A stretch of DNA of 64,000 nt from Sphingobacteriaceae bacterium. Its GTDB lineage: Bacteria; Bacteroidota; Bacteroidia; Sphingobacteriales; Sphingobacteriaceae. The notes beneath the pieces were generated by a model that saw only the letters and a list, made by a program, of their open reading frames with translations, made no database searches and was not told the DNA's origin. The number at the start of each line of letters is the position of its first letter. Position 1 is the stretch's first letter. Positions 8,938 through 18,701 of the stretch are shown here, piece by piece. Both the position numbers and the translations under genes were made by a program. The stretch covers positions 1 through 64,000 of the forward strand of contig JACMJM010000024.1 in assembly GCA_014380615.1 (NCBI GenBank). Reading direction: 5' to 3'.

Positions 8938-9848
8938 TAAAATTTTCTCTCACCACGAAGCTTTCTTAAAATCCGATCTCTAAAGGTACCAATGGTATCA
9001 GCTTTATTCTCTGCTGCCAGAACCAGGCTATGTCTCGAGTCGATAGTTTCAATTAACTTATCAAGAATATTCTCATGTAAATAATTCTTATTAATACTGT
9101 TGCCGGTAAACCATAGCTGTTCCAGATAAGACTGGTAAAGTTTATCATTCTGGTCAACTTCTATAATATGTTCAATCGCTTTTTTAGCGGATTTAAAATC
9201 ATTCACGTTAACGAAGCTTTTTACGTTAAAATCATCAGCCACCAGGGGGTCTCCCCAATAGATGGGTACTGAGTTTACTAACATCGGTTCGATGATTTTT
9301 TCAGTAGTATATCCCGGGGCACTTGAGTTTTCGAATGAGATTACAAATTTATAGTCTTTTATAAAATCAGTTTTATTTGCCACGGGTCCTCCAACATTGT
9401 TAAAAAGCTTTCCTCCAGAATCTACTTGCTTATACTTAGAAAGTTCTTCAAAAAAATTGTTTCTGATTTTGCAGCTTTTATTTGATACTACAAAACAGCA
9501 GAACTTTGTTTTTTGGGCCAGGATCTTTTCGGGAGATGGTTTTTGTAACAGGATTCTCAAATCGTGATAAAGTACAAATAAGGGGAGCCGAAAATGACGC
9601 GAATCATTAATATGAGAAAAGCTAAGGGAAAGGTCCGCCAAATTGAGATTTGGTTTATGAAACTCTCCGGTATAAAATATTCTTAGGCACTTATACTTTT
9701 TAAAGGAGTCTCCAAACACAGAAAAAAGTAGAACGTCTGGTTCTTCAGACAGTTCGAGTTCGTAATGGCGGGATAAAAGATTCCAGAAAAAATTATCGGT
9801 TTCTTTAAAGCCGTCCCAAAAATCTGTGAAGTTAATTTTCAGCCTCAT
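8934..9848 (-). CDS. GT10 alpha-1,3/4-fucosyltransferase-like protein
   Basis: Predicted transfer of fucose from GDP-fucose onto a glycan, as in Helicobacter FucT. The family signature is clear in the C-terminal half: FVISFENSSAPGYTTEKIIEPMLVNSVPIYWGDP. It contains the GDP-binding alpha-1,3-FucT motif with conserved Glu, Asn and Lys. There is no signal peptide, so it is cytoplasmic, fitting assembly on a lipid carrier. The ATG at 9848 is preferred to a TTG at 9854 (304 residues). A GT11 fucosyltransferase lies in the same locus. Linkage (3 or 4) cannot be decided. Confidence 0.88.
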   Translation of the reverse strand: MRLKINFTDFWDGFKETDNFFWNLLSRHYELELSEEPDVLLFSVFGDSFKKYKCLRIFYTGEFHKPNLNLADLSLSFSHINDSRHFRLPLFVLYHDLRILLQKPSPEKILAQKTKFCCFVVSNKSCKIRNNFFEELSKYKQVDSGGKLFNNVGGPVANKTDFIKDYKFVISFENSSAPGYTTEKIIEPMLVNSVPIYWGDPLVADDFNVKSFVNVNDFKSAKKAIEHIIEVDQNDKLYQSYLEQLWFTGNSINKNYLHENILDKLIETIDSRHSLVLAAENKADTIGTFRDRILRKLRGERKFY

Positions 9849-9946
9849 TCGCAAATCGAAGGGAAAATACTACTTTTTTAGTAGTCAGGCTATAACGATA
9901 TAAATTCAGCTTAAAAGAACCTGCTAAATAAGTAACTTTGCGGCGA

Positions 9947-11782
9947 ATGAAAACTTATTTTAGATTACTTTCCTTCGCTAGCCCGATAGGAAGATTTGCC
10001 CTTCCTTTCATACCCCTCACACTTTTAGCAGTGGTTTTCAATACCTTAAATCTGGCACTACTCGCCCCCATGTTAGAAGCGCTGTTTTCGACAAACAAAT
10101 GCCTTACAGAAAATGCCATCCCAACTGTTGTGCCCCCGATTTGGGATATTATGGGAACTTTTAATTATTACGTGAATTATTCGATAGTACATTATAGTAA
10201 GTTTGGTACGCTCAAACTGGTTTGCGGGGCAATTGTTGTTTCTGTATTACTTGCTAATATTTTTAAATACCTCTCCCAGAGGATTATTGAAAATTTACGT
10301 ATTCACACACTGTTGAATATCAGAAAGACAATTTTCTCTAATGTTATGGATCTGCATATTGGATTTTTCAATAGCGAGCGAAAAGGGGATATAATGGCAA
10401 AGATCGCCTCCGATGTACAGGTTGTTCAGTTTTCGGTTACCAATACACTCCAAATCGTTTTCCGTGAACCATTACAGCTTATCGCTTATGTGGTTACCCT
10501 ATTTTTAATCTCAGCGGAGCTTACCTTTTATTCATTGTTGGTTGTGCCTATTACGGCATTAATCATTGCGAAGATTGTTAGTAATTTAAAACAGCAAGCA
10601 ACTGCTTCACAGGAATCATTCAGCAATATGATTAGCATTTTAGACGAGGCTTTATCTGGTATCAAGATAATTAAAGCATTTAATGCTACTGATCTGATAA
10701 AAGATAAGTTCGACAATGAAAATCTTAAATTTTCAAAATTGGGTCGCTCAATGTCTGCAAGGCAACAATTGGCTTCACCAATTTCTGAATTTATGGGCGT
10801 TGCCATGGTTGCCTGTGTAGTACTTTATGGAGGCTATCTTATACTAAGTGGCGATACTTCTTCATCCTTAAAACCAGCCAGTTTTATCATGTATATCGCC
10901 ATGTTTTCGCAAGTTTTGCGACCTGCGAAAGCCATTACGGATTCTTTTAGCGGAATCCATTCTGGTATTGCGGCCGGAGAACGTGTGCTTGCGCTGATTG
11001 ATGAGAAGCCCGGAATCGTAAACAAGGCAGGAGCTCGTGAGGTAAACTCTTTCAAAGAAAAAATAATTTTAGACGATGTTTGCTTTAATTATGGAAATAA
11101 AGAAATTCTTAAACATATAAACCTGGTAATTCCAAGGGGGAAAACAGTTGCATTAGTTGGTCCTTCCGGAGGAGGTAAATCTACTCTTATGGATCTTATC
11201 CCGCGCTTTATGGAACCAAATGGCGGTCGGATATTGTTTGATGGGATTGATATTCAAGATATTAAGATGGAGTCCCTGCGCACTCAAATGGGATTCGTAA
11301 ATCAGGAATCTATTTTATTCAATGATACTATCTTTAATAATATCGCTTTTGGAAAACCTGATGCCAAGCGGGAAGAGGTGGAAGCTGCTGCTAGAATCGC
11401 TAACGCGCACGAATTTATTTTAAAGACAAGCAAGGGTTACGATACATTTGTAGGTGACCGGGGAATAAGGCTTTCGGGTGGTCAAAAACAAAGGATAAGC
11501 ATCGCAAGAGCGGTATTGGCAAATCCGCCAATCATGTTGCTGGACGAAGCTACTTCGGCGTTGGATACCGAGTCGGAAAAGTTGGTTCAGGATGCTTTAA
11601 ATAAGCTGATGGAAAACAGAACTTCATTGGTAATTGCTCACCGCTTGAGTACCATCCAAAATGCCGATATTATTGTAGTGATTGATGCGGGCCGAATAGT
11701 TGAGAAGGGCTCACATAGAGAGCTGATAACAAACGACGGGCTCTATAAGCGATTAATCGACATGCAAGCCTTTGGTGAATAG
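9947..11782 (+). CDS. MsbA-like ABC transporter (fused membrane and ATPase domains)
   Basis: Half-transporter of 611 residues that should dimerise and flip a lipid or lipid-linked glycan across the inner membrane. The N-terminal 330 residues hold six hydrophobic helices (type-1 exporter fold). The ATPase domain shows Walker A GPSGGGKST, Q-loop FVNQESILF, signature LSGGQKQR, Walker B IMLLDEATSALD and the H-loop in VIAHRLST. Its place among transferases suggests export of the locus product in place of a Wzx flippase, but a lipid A flippase role is equally compatible. The ATG at 9947 is chosen over a TTG at 9938. Confidence 0.88.
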   Translation: MKTYFRLLSFASPIGRFALPFIPLTLLAVVFNTLNLALLAPMLEALFSTNKCLTENAIPTVVPPIWDIMGTFNYYVNYSIVHYSKFGTLKLVCGAIVVSVLLANIFKYLSQRIIENLRIHTLLNIRKTIFSNVMDLHIGFFNSERKGDIMAKIASDVQVVQFSVTNTLQIVFREPLQLIAYVVTLFLISAELTFYSLLVVPITALIIAKIVSNLKQQATASQESFSNMISILDEALSGIKIIKAFNATDLIKDKFDNENLKFSKLGRSMSARQQLASPISEFMGVAMVACVVLYGGYLILSGDTSSSLKPASFIMYIAMFSQVLRPAKAITDSFSGIHSGIAAGERVLALIDEKPGIVNKAGAREVNSFKEKIILDDVCFNYGNKEILKHINLVIPRGKTVALVGPSGGGKSTLMDLIPRFMEPNGGRILFDGIDIQDIKMESLRTQMGFVNQESILFNDTIFNNIAFGKPDAKREEVEAAARIANAHEFILKTSKGYDTFVGDRGIRLSGGQKQRISIARAVLANPPIMLLDEATSALDTESEKLVQDALNKLMENRTSLVIAHRLSTIQNADIIVVIDAGRIVEKGSHRELITNDGLYKRLIDMQAFGE

Positions 11783-11789
11783 CTAGGTT

Positions 11790-12941
11790 ATGGCAATTAA
11801 GAACCGGAATAAATTTCGACTAACCCGCTTTGTTATCTTCAAAGTATCAAGGATTTTCAAAATTTTATCCTCTATTAGAACTTCCGAGAGGAGGTTGCTC
11901 GTCATAAAACTCGATGCAATTGGCGATTATGTGTTGTTTAGAAATTATCTTGAAGTTTTAACCAGCGCCAATAAATACAAGGGCTATAAAATCGATGTGT
12001 TAGGCAATATACAATGGAAAGACATAGCTGTTAAATTTGATTCAAAGCATGTCTCCGAATTTATTTTCACCGATGCTGAAAATCTTTACGAAAAACCCAT
12101 ACACACGTTAAAGTTAGGTTACAAGCTGTTTAAGAAGAACTATGAAGTTGTATTGCAGCCTACTTATTCGCGAACTTTAATTGCCAATGGCTTATGTGGA
12201 TTAGCCGCTGCAAAAGAATCAATTGCGTACAATAATCCAACAGAAAAAAGGAAGTATAAAAAACGAACAGATAAGTTCTATACTTCGCTTTTAACTCTGC
12301 CTGAAACCATTTTTCACGAGCTTGAAAGACATCTTTATTTCTTTAAACAGGTTCTTGATGATGAAAGTATTCAACTTAAAGGCCCGTTATTTCCTGTGTC
12401 GAAGACAGAAAGTAAGGGAATTGTTTTGTTTCCAGGATCCAGTTTTCATAAAAGAAACTGGGAAAAAAAGAGGTTTCTCGAAATAATTAAACGATTGCTA
12501 TTACATACTTCCGAACCTATAATTATTGCTGGCGGCCCTCTTGAAACCGAACTTGCCTCTTATTTAATAGATAATCTACCCGAAGGCTCAAATGTTATTA
12601 ATAAAGCGGGCAAGTTAGGGCTTGTAGATTTCATTAGTATGGTAGCTAACTCTAAATTATTGATCACTAATGAAACTAGCGCGGTACATATTGCAGCGTC
12701 TTGCCAAACCAAAAGTATTTGCATTTTAGGCGGGGGGCATTTTAACAGGTTTACACCCTATCCCGAAGCCATTAATTACGAACTAAGCTGTGTATATTAT
12801 GAAATGCCATGCTTTAATTGTGATTGGGTATGTAAATTTATAACCGAACCAGATGATCCATTCCCTTGCATATCGAATATTGACATCGAAAATGTTTGGA
12901 GCGAAGTAGTTCAAGCTATATATTCTGATAAGCTTCTTTAA
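11790..12941 (+). CDS. Glycosyltransferase family 9 (heptosyltransferase-like)
   Basis: A 383-residue GT-B enzyme related to ADP-heptose:LPS heptosyltransferases. RRLLVIKLDAIGDYVLFRNYL is the conserved N-terminal GDxx motif. KGIVLFPGSSFHKRNWE and LLITNETSAVHIAASCQTKSICILGGG form the C-terminal nucleotide-sugar site. The cysteine-rich tail (CVYYEMPCFNCDWVCKF) is common in this family. It starts 8 bp after the ABC transporter gene, so both are probably on one transcript. This favours a lipopolysaccharide-type product; heptose as donor is an inference only. Confidence 0.85.
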   Translation: MAIKNRNKFRLTRFVIFKVSRIFKILSSIRTSERRLLVIKLDAIGDYVLFRNYLEVLTSANKYKGYKIDVLGNIQWKDIAVKFDSKHVSEFIFTDAENLYEKPIHTLKLGYKLFKKNYEVVLQPTYSRTLIANGLCGLAAAKESIAYNNPTEKRKYKKRTDKFYTSLLTLPETIFHELERHLYFFKQVLDDESIQLKGPLFPVSKTESKGIVLFPGSSFHKRNWEKKRFLEIIKRLLLHTSEPIIIAGGPLETELASYLIDNLPEGSNVINKAGKLGLVDFISMVANSKLLITNETSAVHIAASCQTKSICILGGGHFNRFTPYPEAINYELSCVYYEMPCFNCDWVCKFITEPDDPFPCISNIDIENVWSEVVQAIYSDKLL

Positions 12942-12967
12942 TACTTTTAATTGGCACCATTAATACT

Positions 12968-14119
12968 ATGAAAAGCGTCTTGTTTTTTTTTCCTTTAAAT
13001 CCATACAATCAAAACGAAGGATGTAAGATCAGAGTAATTAAGCTTCTGGAATATTTTAAGAGCAGACACTTTCGGGTAGATTTTATAAGCCTTGAAGGCT
13101 GGGATGACTGGGAGAATATTCATGATTTTAAATCCAGCGGCTTGGTTAACAGCGTGCAATTATTCCAAAAAAAGCCCGTAAAAAATAATTATCTGCGTTA
13201 TTATTTCGACTACAAATTACCAAAAAGAGGTTTTGAAAGTAAGCTTTATGTGAAAGGAGCAATACCCAATTATGCTACCTTTTATACCCAGGTGTGTTTC
13301 AACAAAGTATTAAAAGCCAACAAATACGACTTTATTCTGATAAGCTATGCTTATTGGGCCGATCTTATAAAAGGTAATGAACTGTTAAAGGGTGCTAAAA
13401 CTATCATCGATACACATGATTTTTTAACATCACAACACCAGACGGATAAAGAATTCTCATTGGGAACCTCTATCCAGGAGGAATTGAGGCGATTGTCGCT
13501 TTTTGATGAGGTTTGGGCCATTTCAAATGATGAGCAATTCGTATTCAGCCAGTTTCTAAACCAAAAGATCCGTTTGGTACCTGTTATGTTTAGTGACCCA
13601 GGTCAAAGCGATGAGGTTAAAAAAGATTTTGATCTGATTTATGTTGCCAGTGATAACAAGAACAATGTTAAATCTATCAATTGGTTCTTTTCAGAAGTAT
13701 ATCCTCTATTACCTAAAGAACTTCGTATCTGCATAATTGGGAAAGTTACAAGCCACTTAGCTGTTGAGCTTGAGGTAACTAAAGTATCTTATGCGGAGGA
13801 TCTCAATCAGTTTTATCAAAAAGCGAAAGTTTCTATTTGTCCAATGCTGGCAGGAACCGGAGTTAAAGTAAAAGTTGTAGAGGCGTTATCGTATGGATTG
13901 CCGGTAGTGTGTACCCAAAGGGGAATTGATGGGCTACCCAACAAGACAAATAATGGGTGTCTGGTGAGTAACGATCCGGTTGAATTTGCAGCTAATATTA
14001 AATCTCTGCTTTTAAATAAAACATTTTATAATCAACAACGGGCCTATGCAATTGAGCATTTTAAATCTGCATTCGAAGCAAATTCGTGTATGAAATCGCT
14101 TGATAAATGCTTTATTTAG
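12968..14119 (+). CDS. Glycosyltransferase family 4-like (GT-B)
   Basis: The N-terminus MKSVLFFFPLNPYNQNEGCKIRVIKLLEYF is typical of GT4 acceptor domains that begin with a flexible glycine loop. TIIDTHDFLTSQH and DEVWAISNDEQ match the interdomain region. The C-terminal ICPMLAGTGVKVKVVEALSYGLPVVCTQRGIDGL is the donor-binding E-x7-E-like segment. It has 383 residues and no membrane segment. It sits in a co-directional run from 9947 to 17913 with short gaps. Donor sugar unknown. Confidence 0.82.
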   Translation: MKSVLFFFPLNPYNQNEGCKIRVIKLLEYFKSRHFRVDFISLEGWDDWENIHDFKSSGLVNSVQLFQKKPVKNNYLRYYFDYKLPKRGFESKLYVKGAIPNYATFYTQVCFNKVLKANKYDFILISYAYWADLIKGNELLKGAKTIIDTHDFLTSQHQTDKEFSLGTSIQEELRRLSLFDEVWAISNDEQFVFSQFLNQKIRLVPVMFSDPGQSDEVKKDFDLIYVASDNKNNVKSINWFFSEVYPLLPKELRICIIGKVTSHLAVELEVTKVSYAEDLNQFYQKAKVSICPMLAGTGVKVKVVEALSYGLPVVCTQRGIDGLPNKTNNGCLVSNDPVEFAANIKSLLLNKTFYNQQRAYAIEHFKSAFEANSCMKSLDKCFI

Positions 14120-14148
14120 TTGAAGTTTAAATAAGATTTCCACAGTCT

Positions 14149-15315
14149 ATGTTTACCCAAAAAAAAATTAATAGAAAGATCGAAAATATCCGGGCTCTTT
14201 TAAAATATCCCCGTATTTCTAAGTTATTAAAAGAGCACGATCTGTTTTTTTTCTTCCCTTTTTGGCAATACGGTGGTGGGGAACGAGTGCACTCTGATAT
14301 ACTAAACGTTTTCAGGGATGTGCCATGTGTTTGTTTTTTAACTGATAAATCGGTGAACGATGCTTACAAGGCAGAATTTCAGGCAGCCTCTGAAACAATG
14401 GAGATTGGTCGTTGGGCATTTAAGGGGTCCTTTAAAGAGCTAATGCTCAAAAAAATGGCTAACGAACTTAACAGAAAGAAGCACCCGGTAGTATTTGGTT
14501 GCCACAGCCCTTTTTTTTATTCTCTTTTGCCTCTTCTGGATGGACATGTAAAAACCGTAGACTTAACACATGCTTTTACTTTTGACCCACAAGGAGCAGA
14601 GAATTACAGCCTGCCTTATGTGAAGCACTTAAAAAAGAGGGTTATCCTCGGGGAAAATGCCAAAAATGATTATCGTGAGCAATATCAAAAAAACAATCTT
14701 CCTTTAGAATATTTGAATCGGTTAGTAATTATTCCCAATAAAGTAAAAATACCAGATAGCGAAACGGTAAAGGCCTTTAATTTCCCTTTAAATGTTTTGT
14801 TTGTGTCTAGAAATGCAGATGAAAAGAGGCCGGAACTGTTTGTAAAAATTGCTAACGAAAGTTTCCATAGGCAGCTACCATTTCATTTTCAAATGATAGG
14901 CGATTTCTTGTCCTATAGGGATCAGGTAAAAAGTAACACTAGCCTTATAGGCCCAATTTATGAAAGAGAGCAGCTTAATAGTTATTATAAAGCGGCACAC
15001 ATTATTTTAATCACTTCCTGGCGCGAAGGATTTCCTATGGTTATTTTGGAGGGGATGTGTTATGGAGTTGTACCGATATCGACAGCTGTAGGCGAAATCC
15101 CAAGTTATATAAGACCCGAACATAAAAATGGTTTCTTAATACCTAATGATTTGAATGACGAAAAAATTGTTGAAGGATTTATAAAAACCCTTACCGAGAT
15201 TTCAACTGATATTGGTGAATTAAAAGAGTGTAATAAAAATTGCTACAGCTATGTGAAAGAGAACTTCAATGAAGATAAATTTTCAAAATCTTACAAAGAA
15301 TTGCTTCTGGACTAA
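14149..15315 (+). CDS. Glycosyltransferase family 4 (GT-B)
   Basis: A 388-residue GT4 enzyme. FFFFPFWQYGGGERVHSDIL holds the GGGER-type glycine loop. VLFVSRNADEKRPELFVKIA opens the donor domain, and SWREGFPMVILEGMCYGVVPISTAVGEIPSYI contains the E-x7-E catalytic signature (EGFPMVILE). It lies in the same co-directional run as its neighbours, 29 bp after the preceding gene. The specific sugar is not predictable. Confidence 0.86.
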   Translation: MFTQKKINRKIENIRALLKYPRISKLLKEHDLFFFFPFWQYGGGERVHSDILNVFRDVPCVCFLTDKSVNDAYKAEFQAASETMEIGRWAFKGSFKELMLKKMANELNRKKHPVVFGCHSPFFYSLLPLLDGHVKTVDLTHAFTFDPQGAENYSLPYVKHLKKRVILGENAKNDYREQYQKNNLPLEYLNRLVIIPNKVKIPDSETVKAFNFPLNVLFVSRNADEKRPELFVKIANESFHRQLPFHFQMIGDFLSYRDQVKSNTSLIGPIYEREQLNSYYKAAHIILITSWREGFPMVILEGMCYGVVPISTAVGEIPSYIRPEHKNGFLIPNDLNDEKIVEGFIKTLTEISTDIGELKECNKNCYSYVKENFNEDKFSKSYKELLLD

Positions 15316-15329
15316 ATGAAATATCCAAC

Positions 15330-16070
15330 ATGTTAAAAAAACTTTTTTATAAAAAGAAAACCGAGGCCGTTGACCCCGAGCTTTTAAAGGATTATCAGAT
15401 TCTTTGTGAGCTGGAATCTACAACTATTTCACGCTTTTCTCTTGATACAGCTGATTTTTATCCATGCTTAAATGATAAAACAAGCTTTACCAACTTTGAC
15501 CGGCACTATGTTTATCATCCCGCCTGGGCTGTACGAAAAGTGAAAGAAATAAATCCTGAACGTCATATAGATATTTCTTCAACCCTATATTTTTGCTCGC
15601 TGCTTTCGGCGTTTGTGCCCGTACAGTTCTACGATTATCGGCCAGCAAAACTAGTACTTGATAATTTAGACTCCTTGCCTGGAAATCTATTAAACTTACC
15701 ATTCGAAACCAATTCTGTCCATTCAATATCATGCATGCATACTATCGAGCACATCGGCTTGGGAAGATATGGCGATCCTATGGATTATGATGGCGACTTA
15801 AAAGCAATAAGTGAATTGAAGAGGGTAACATCTGTTGGGGGCAATATCTTATTTGTGGTTCCGCTTGGAGCCGCTTCGAGAATTTTTTTTAATGCACATA
15901 GGATATATACAAAAGATCAGGTTATTGAGATGTTTGATGGATTTAAGTTGCAGGAGTTCGCCCTGATCCCTGAAGATGAAAACGATGGGGGATTAATAGT
16001 GGATCCGGATATCGACTTATTAGGAAAGCAGGTTTATGGTTGCGGATGTTTTTGGTTCATTAAACAATGA
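15330..16070 (+). CDS. DUF268 family protein, methyltransferase-like fold
   Basis: A 246-residue protein with the DUF268 signature: HIDISSTLYFCSLLSAFVPVQFYDYRPA, then NLLNLPFETNSVHSISCMHTIEHIGLGRYGDPMDYDGDLKAISELKRVTSVGGNILFVVPLG. The D-x-S glycine-poor loop, the cMHTIEHIG motif and the ELKRV...GG helix-strand resemble class I SAM-dependent methyltransferases, but the usual GxGxG loop is missing. It overlaps the next fucosyltransferase by ATGA, implying coupled translation. Related DUF268 genes are known from surface-glycan loci; a sugar-modifying role is inferred. Confidence 0.75.
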   Translation: MLKKLFYKKKTEAVDPELLKDYQILCELESTTISRFSLDTADFYPCLNDKTSFTNFDRHYVYHPAWAVRKVKEINPERHIDISSTLYFCSLLSAFVPVQFYDYRPAKLVLDNLDSLPGNLLNLPFETNSVHSISCMHTIEHIGLGRYGDPMDYDGDLKAISELKRVTSVGGNILFVVPLGAASRIFFNAHRIYTKDQVIEMFDGFKLQEFALIPEDENDGGLIVDPDIDLLGKQVYGCGCFWFIKQ

Positions 16071-16924
16071 AAATTGTTAAGTTTTTAGGTGGGCTCGGTA
16101 ATCAAATGTTTCAATATGCTTTTTATCTGGCATTAAAGCAGAAGTTTAAAAAAGTGAAGGCCGACTTAAGTGGTTTCGAGGATTATTCCCTGCACAACGG
16201 TTTCGAACTAGAAAGGGTGTTTGGAATTAAGATACCATTGGCGTCTGAATATGATATTCGTATTTACCGAAATGAAAATCAGGACTTTATAACCAGAAAA
16301 ATTCGTCAATTAAAAGGAGTTAAGCGGGCCTATCAAAGTGAAAATATTTTTTTTGGATTCGAGAGTGAGATATTTAAGGACCCAAAGCCACGCTATTACT
16401 GGGGCTACTGGCAAAACTACAACTATTTAATTGGGATAGAAGATCAACTTAAGAACGAATTTAAGTTTATAGAGCCCCTAGACAATGAGAATCTAATATT
16501 AATGGAAGAAATTGAATCTTCTGATTCTATTTCTATACATGTGCGAAGAGGAGATTATCTCAAAGACCCTTTACTGAGCGGTGTTTCTGATCTTGCTTAC
16601 TATGAAAGAGCAATAGAATCGATCAGGAAAAAAGTTTCAAACCCGAGATTTATAGTTTTTTCGAATGATATTACATGGTGCAAAGCATCGCTTGGGTTAG
16701 AAAGTGCGGTTTATGTTGATTGGAACACAGGGCGGGATAGTTTCCGTGATATGCAGCTCATGAGTTGTTGCAAACATAATATAGTATCAAATAGTAGTTT
16801 TAGCTGGTGGGCCAGCTGGTTAAATAATTTTGAAAGAAAAATTGTTGTTTCGCCTAAAAGCTGGATGAATGACTCCTCATATGATTATTCAGGTATAATC
16901 ATGAAAAATTGGGTGCAAATATGA
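16067..16924 (+). CDS. GT11 alpha-1,2-fucosyltransferase-like protein
   Basis: Predicted GDP-fucose-dependent alpha-1,2-fucosyltransferase. All family motifs are present: VKFLGGLGNQMFQYAFYLAL at the N-terminus, SIHVRRGDYL (GDP-fucose-binding HxRRxD motif) around residue 157, and SNSSFSWWASWLN near the C-terminus. At 285 residues it is the usual length of FutC/WbgL relatives. It is coupled to its neighbours at both ends by ATGA overlaps. With the GT10 enzyme it indicates a multiply fucosylated glycan. GDP-fucose synthesis genes are not in the window. Confidence 0.93.
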   Translation: MKIVKFLGGLGNQMFQYAFYLALKQKFKKVKADLSGFEDYSLHNGFELERVFGIKIPLASEYDIRIYRNENQDFITRKIRQLKGVKRAYQSENIFFGFESEIFKDPKPRYYWGYWQNYNYLIGIEDQLKNEFKFIEPLDNENLILMEEIESSDSISIHVRRGDYLKDPLLSGVSDLAYYERAIESIRKKVSNPRFIVFSNDITWCKASLGLESAVYVDWNTGRDSFRDMQLMSCCKHNIVSNSSFSWWASWLNNFERKIVVSPKSWMNDSSYDYSGIIMKNWVQI

Positions 16925-17913
16925 ATAGTCCGGCTATAACGGTCTTTATGGCTGTATATAATGGTAGTAAGTTCTTGTCTGAGGCAATAGAAAGTATTTT
17001 AAATCAAACCTTTACAGATTGGGAATTACTAATAATTAACGATGGCTCCACAGACCATAGTGTTAAAATTATTTCTGAATTTACTGAACCCCGAATCAGA
17101 TTACTTCATAATACTGAAAATATGGGGCTGGTATATACTCGAAATAAAGGTATAAAAGAAGCCAGGGGTAAGTATTTTGCGATTCTTGATTGTGATGATA
17201 TTGCCTTTCCCCAACGGTTAGAAATTGAATTGAATTATATGAAAACCCACCCCGAGCTGGCTTTATGTAGTGGGAGGGCAGTTTTTATTGACTCAAACGG
17301 AAATGCTCTGCATGAGTCTGAAAAGTATTGGGGTAATAAAAATATCAGAATGATTTTTAACAACATTCTGATTAATTCTGCTACGATATTTAAAACGGAG
17401 ATCGTAAGATCTGTTGGTGCTTATCATGAACATGCACCAGCTGAAGATTATGACCTGGGACTTCGGATAGCAGAAAAATATCCAATAGCTACCGTTGATG
17501 ATGTCTTGGTTAAATATCGCCTGCATGATAGTAATACATCTGCAACTACTACAACCTTGCATCAAGCAGAGCGTTCATTAATTATAGATTTTCACAAAAG
17601 ATACGGTATTAGTTCAACCCTTATTAATACCGGTATACATCATAGCTTCATTGTTGGAAGCATGGATTCTTTTTCTATTGATGATATAGCTACTTATTTT
17701 ATTGAATTAAAGGCCAAGGTCAAAGCTTCAAAACAATTTGCTACATTAGAACTCGATCGGTTCCTTTTCCAAAAATGGGTAGAACTAATTATGGTGAAAG
17801 GTGGGCGGATGACGTTCATGTTGTTTTTCCGAAGTGGAATTTTCCATTATTCATTCATGTCTTTCAAACAGCTCCGGCGAGCATTCAAAAAGGGTATAAG
17901 AGAAACTTTTTAA
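16921..17913 (+). CDS. Glycosyltransferase family 2
   Basis: A 330-residue GT2 enzyme. ITVFMAVYNGSKFLSEAIESILNQTFTDWELLIINDGSTDHS is the donor fold. AILDCDDIAFPQRLE holds the DxD, and APAEDYDLGLRIAEKYPIATVDDVLVKYRLH the ED catalytic-base motif. The ATG at 16921 overlaps the previous TGA stop and is preferred to an upstream TTG at 16909. It is the last gene of the co-directional run. The C-terminal 80 residues are basic and hydrophobic and may associate with the membrane. Confidence 0.87.
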   Translation: MNSPAITVFMAVYNGSKFLSEAIESILNQTFTDWELLIINDGSTDHSVKIISEFTEPRIRLLHNTENMGLVYTRNKGIKEARGKYFAILDCDDIAFPQRLEIELNYMKTHPELALCSGRAVFIDSNGNALHESEKYWGNKNIRMIFNNILINSATIFKTEIVRSVGAYHEHAPAEDYDLGLRIAEKYPIATVDDVLVKYRLHDSNTSATTTTLHQAERSLIIDFHKRYGISSTLINTGIHHSFIVGSMDSFSIDDIATYFIELKAKVKASKQFATLELDRFLFQKWVELIMVKGGRMTFMLFFRSGIFHYSFMSFKQLRRAFKKGIRETF

Positions 17914-17929
17914 TTATATTTATATTCAC

Positions 17930-18568
17930 TTATTTCATTTTCTTAGCCTTTGGTGTGATAAATATAATATCGTCTGCAACGTAAATATGTTTTGAGGGAT
18001 TTAGCGAGAGGACAAAATCACACAATTCAGGAATAGTTGGATAATCTTCCTCTCCCGTAAACAGCCGAGCATCATCTATAAGGATTATATGGGTTTCCAA
18101 ATGTTTAATGATGACTTCTATTTCTGCTAAGACAGGAGTGTTTTTGTCGCTCTTAGCGGTAATGCCAGCCGAATAATGTCCATCTAACCAAAAAAGTGCC
18201 GGCTGATTTATTTGGCTTAGAAGGTCTTTCAATACTATACCACTATCACCCTGAAGTATAGTTACACATTTGTCGTCCTTGAATCTCTCAATTGCTCTAA
18301 GGTGTAGATCTTTACTAAGTTCTATTGAAATTACCTTTTCAAAGTAATGTTTTTGAGCTTCTACCATATCTCCCAAAAATGTTCCGGTCTCAACAAGTAT
18401 GCGAGTGTTATATTTCTCTCTGCACTGATGGATATTATTTTGCTTTACTAGATGTAGGCTCGGCAATTGGCACTTACTTTTCAAGTATTCTTCATACTGC
18501 TCAAAGGATGATTTGCTTTTTTTAAAATGTTGGTAGTTCTTTAAATCTTTAATCAAGGATTGAAGCAT
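17930..18568 (-). CDS. Class I SAM-dependent methyltransferase-like protein
   Basis: A 212-residue protein. ILVETGTFLGDMVEAQKHYFEKVISIELS resembles motif I and the acidic end of strand 2 (SAM ribose contact). CVTILQGDSG corresponds to motif II, ALFWLDGHYSAG to motif IV and IILIDDARLF to the next strand. This layout matches small glycan-locus methyltransferases of the Methyltransf_24 kind. It faces the run of transferases and is probably a glycan tailoring gene. Substrate unknown; a catalytically inactive relative cannot be excluded. Confidence 0.65.
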   Translation of the reverse strand: MLQSLIKDLKNYQHFKKSKSSFEQYEEYLKSKCQLPSLHLVKQNNIHQCREKYNTRILVETGTFLGDMVEAQKHYFEKVISIELSKDLHLRAIERFKDDKCVTILQGDSGIVLKDLLSQINQPALFWLDGHYSAGITAKSDKNTPVLAEIEVIIKHLETHIILIDDARLFTGEEDYPTIPELCDFVLSLNPSKHIYVADDIIFITPKAKKMK

Positions 18569-18701
18569 TTGTGTATTTCTTTAAGGTTATGCTTAATATA
18601 GTATCAATTAGCAAGAATCATTTCTCAAACAATCCCCGCAATTTACCGTTTTTCTGTGGTTACATATAAAAAGTTATCTATCATTTACACATCTTTAAAG
18701 A

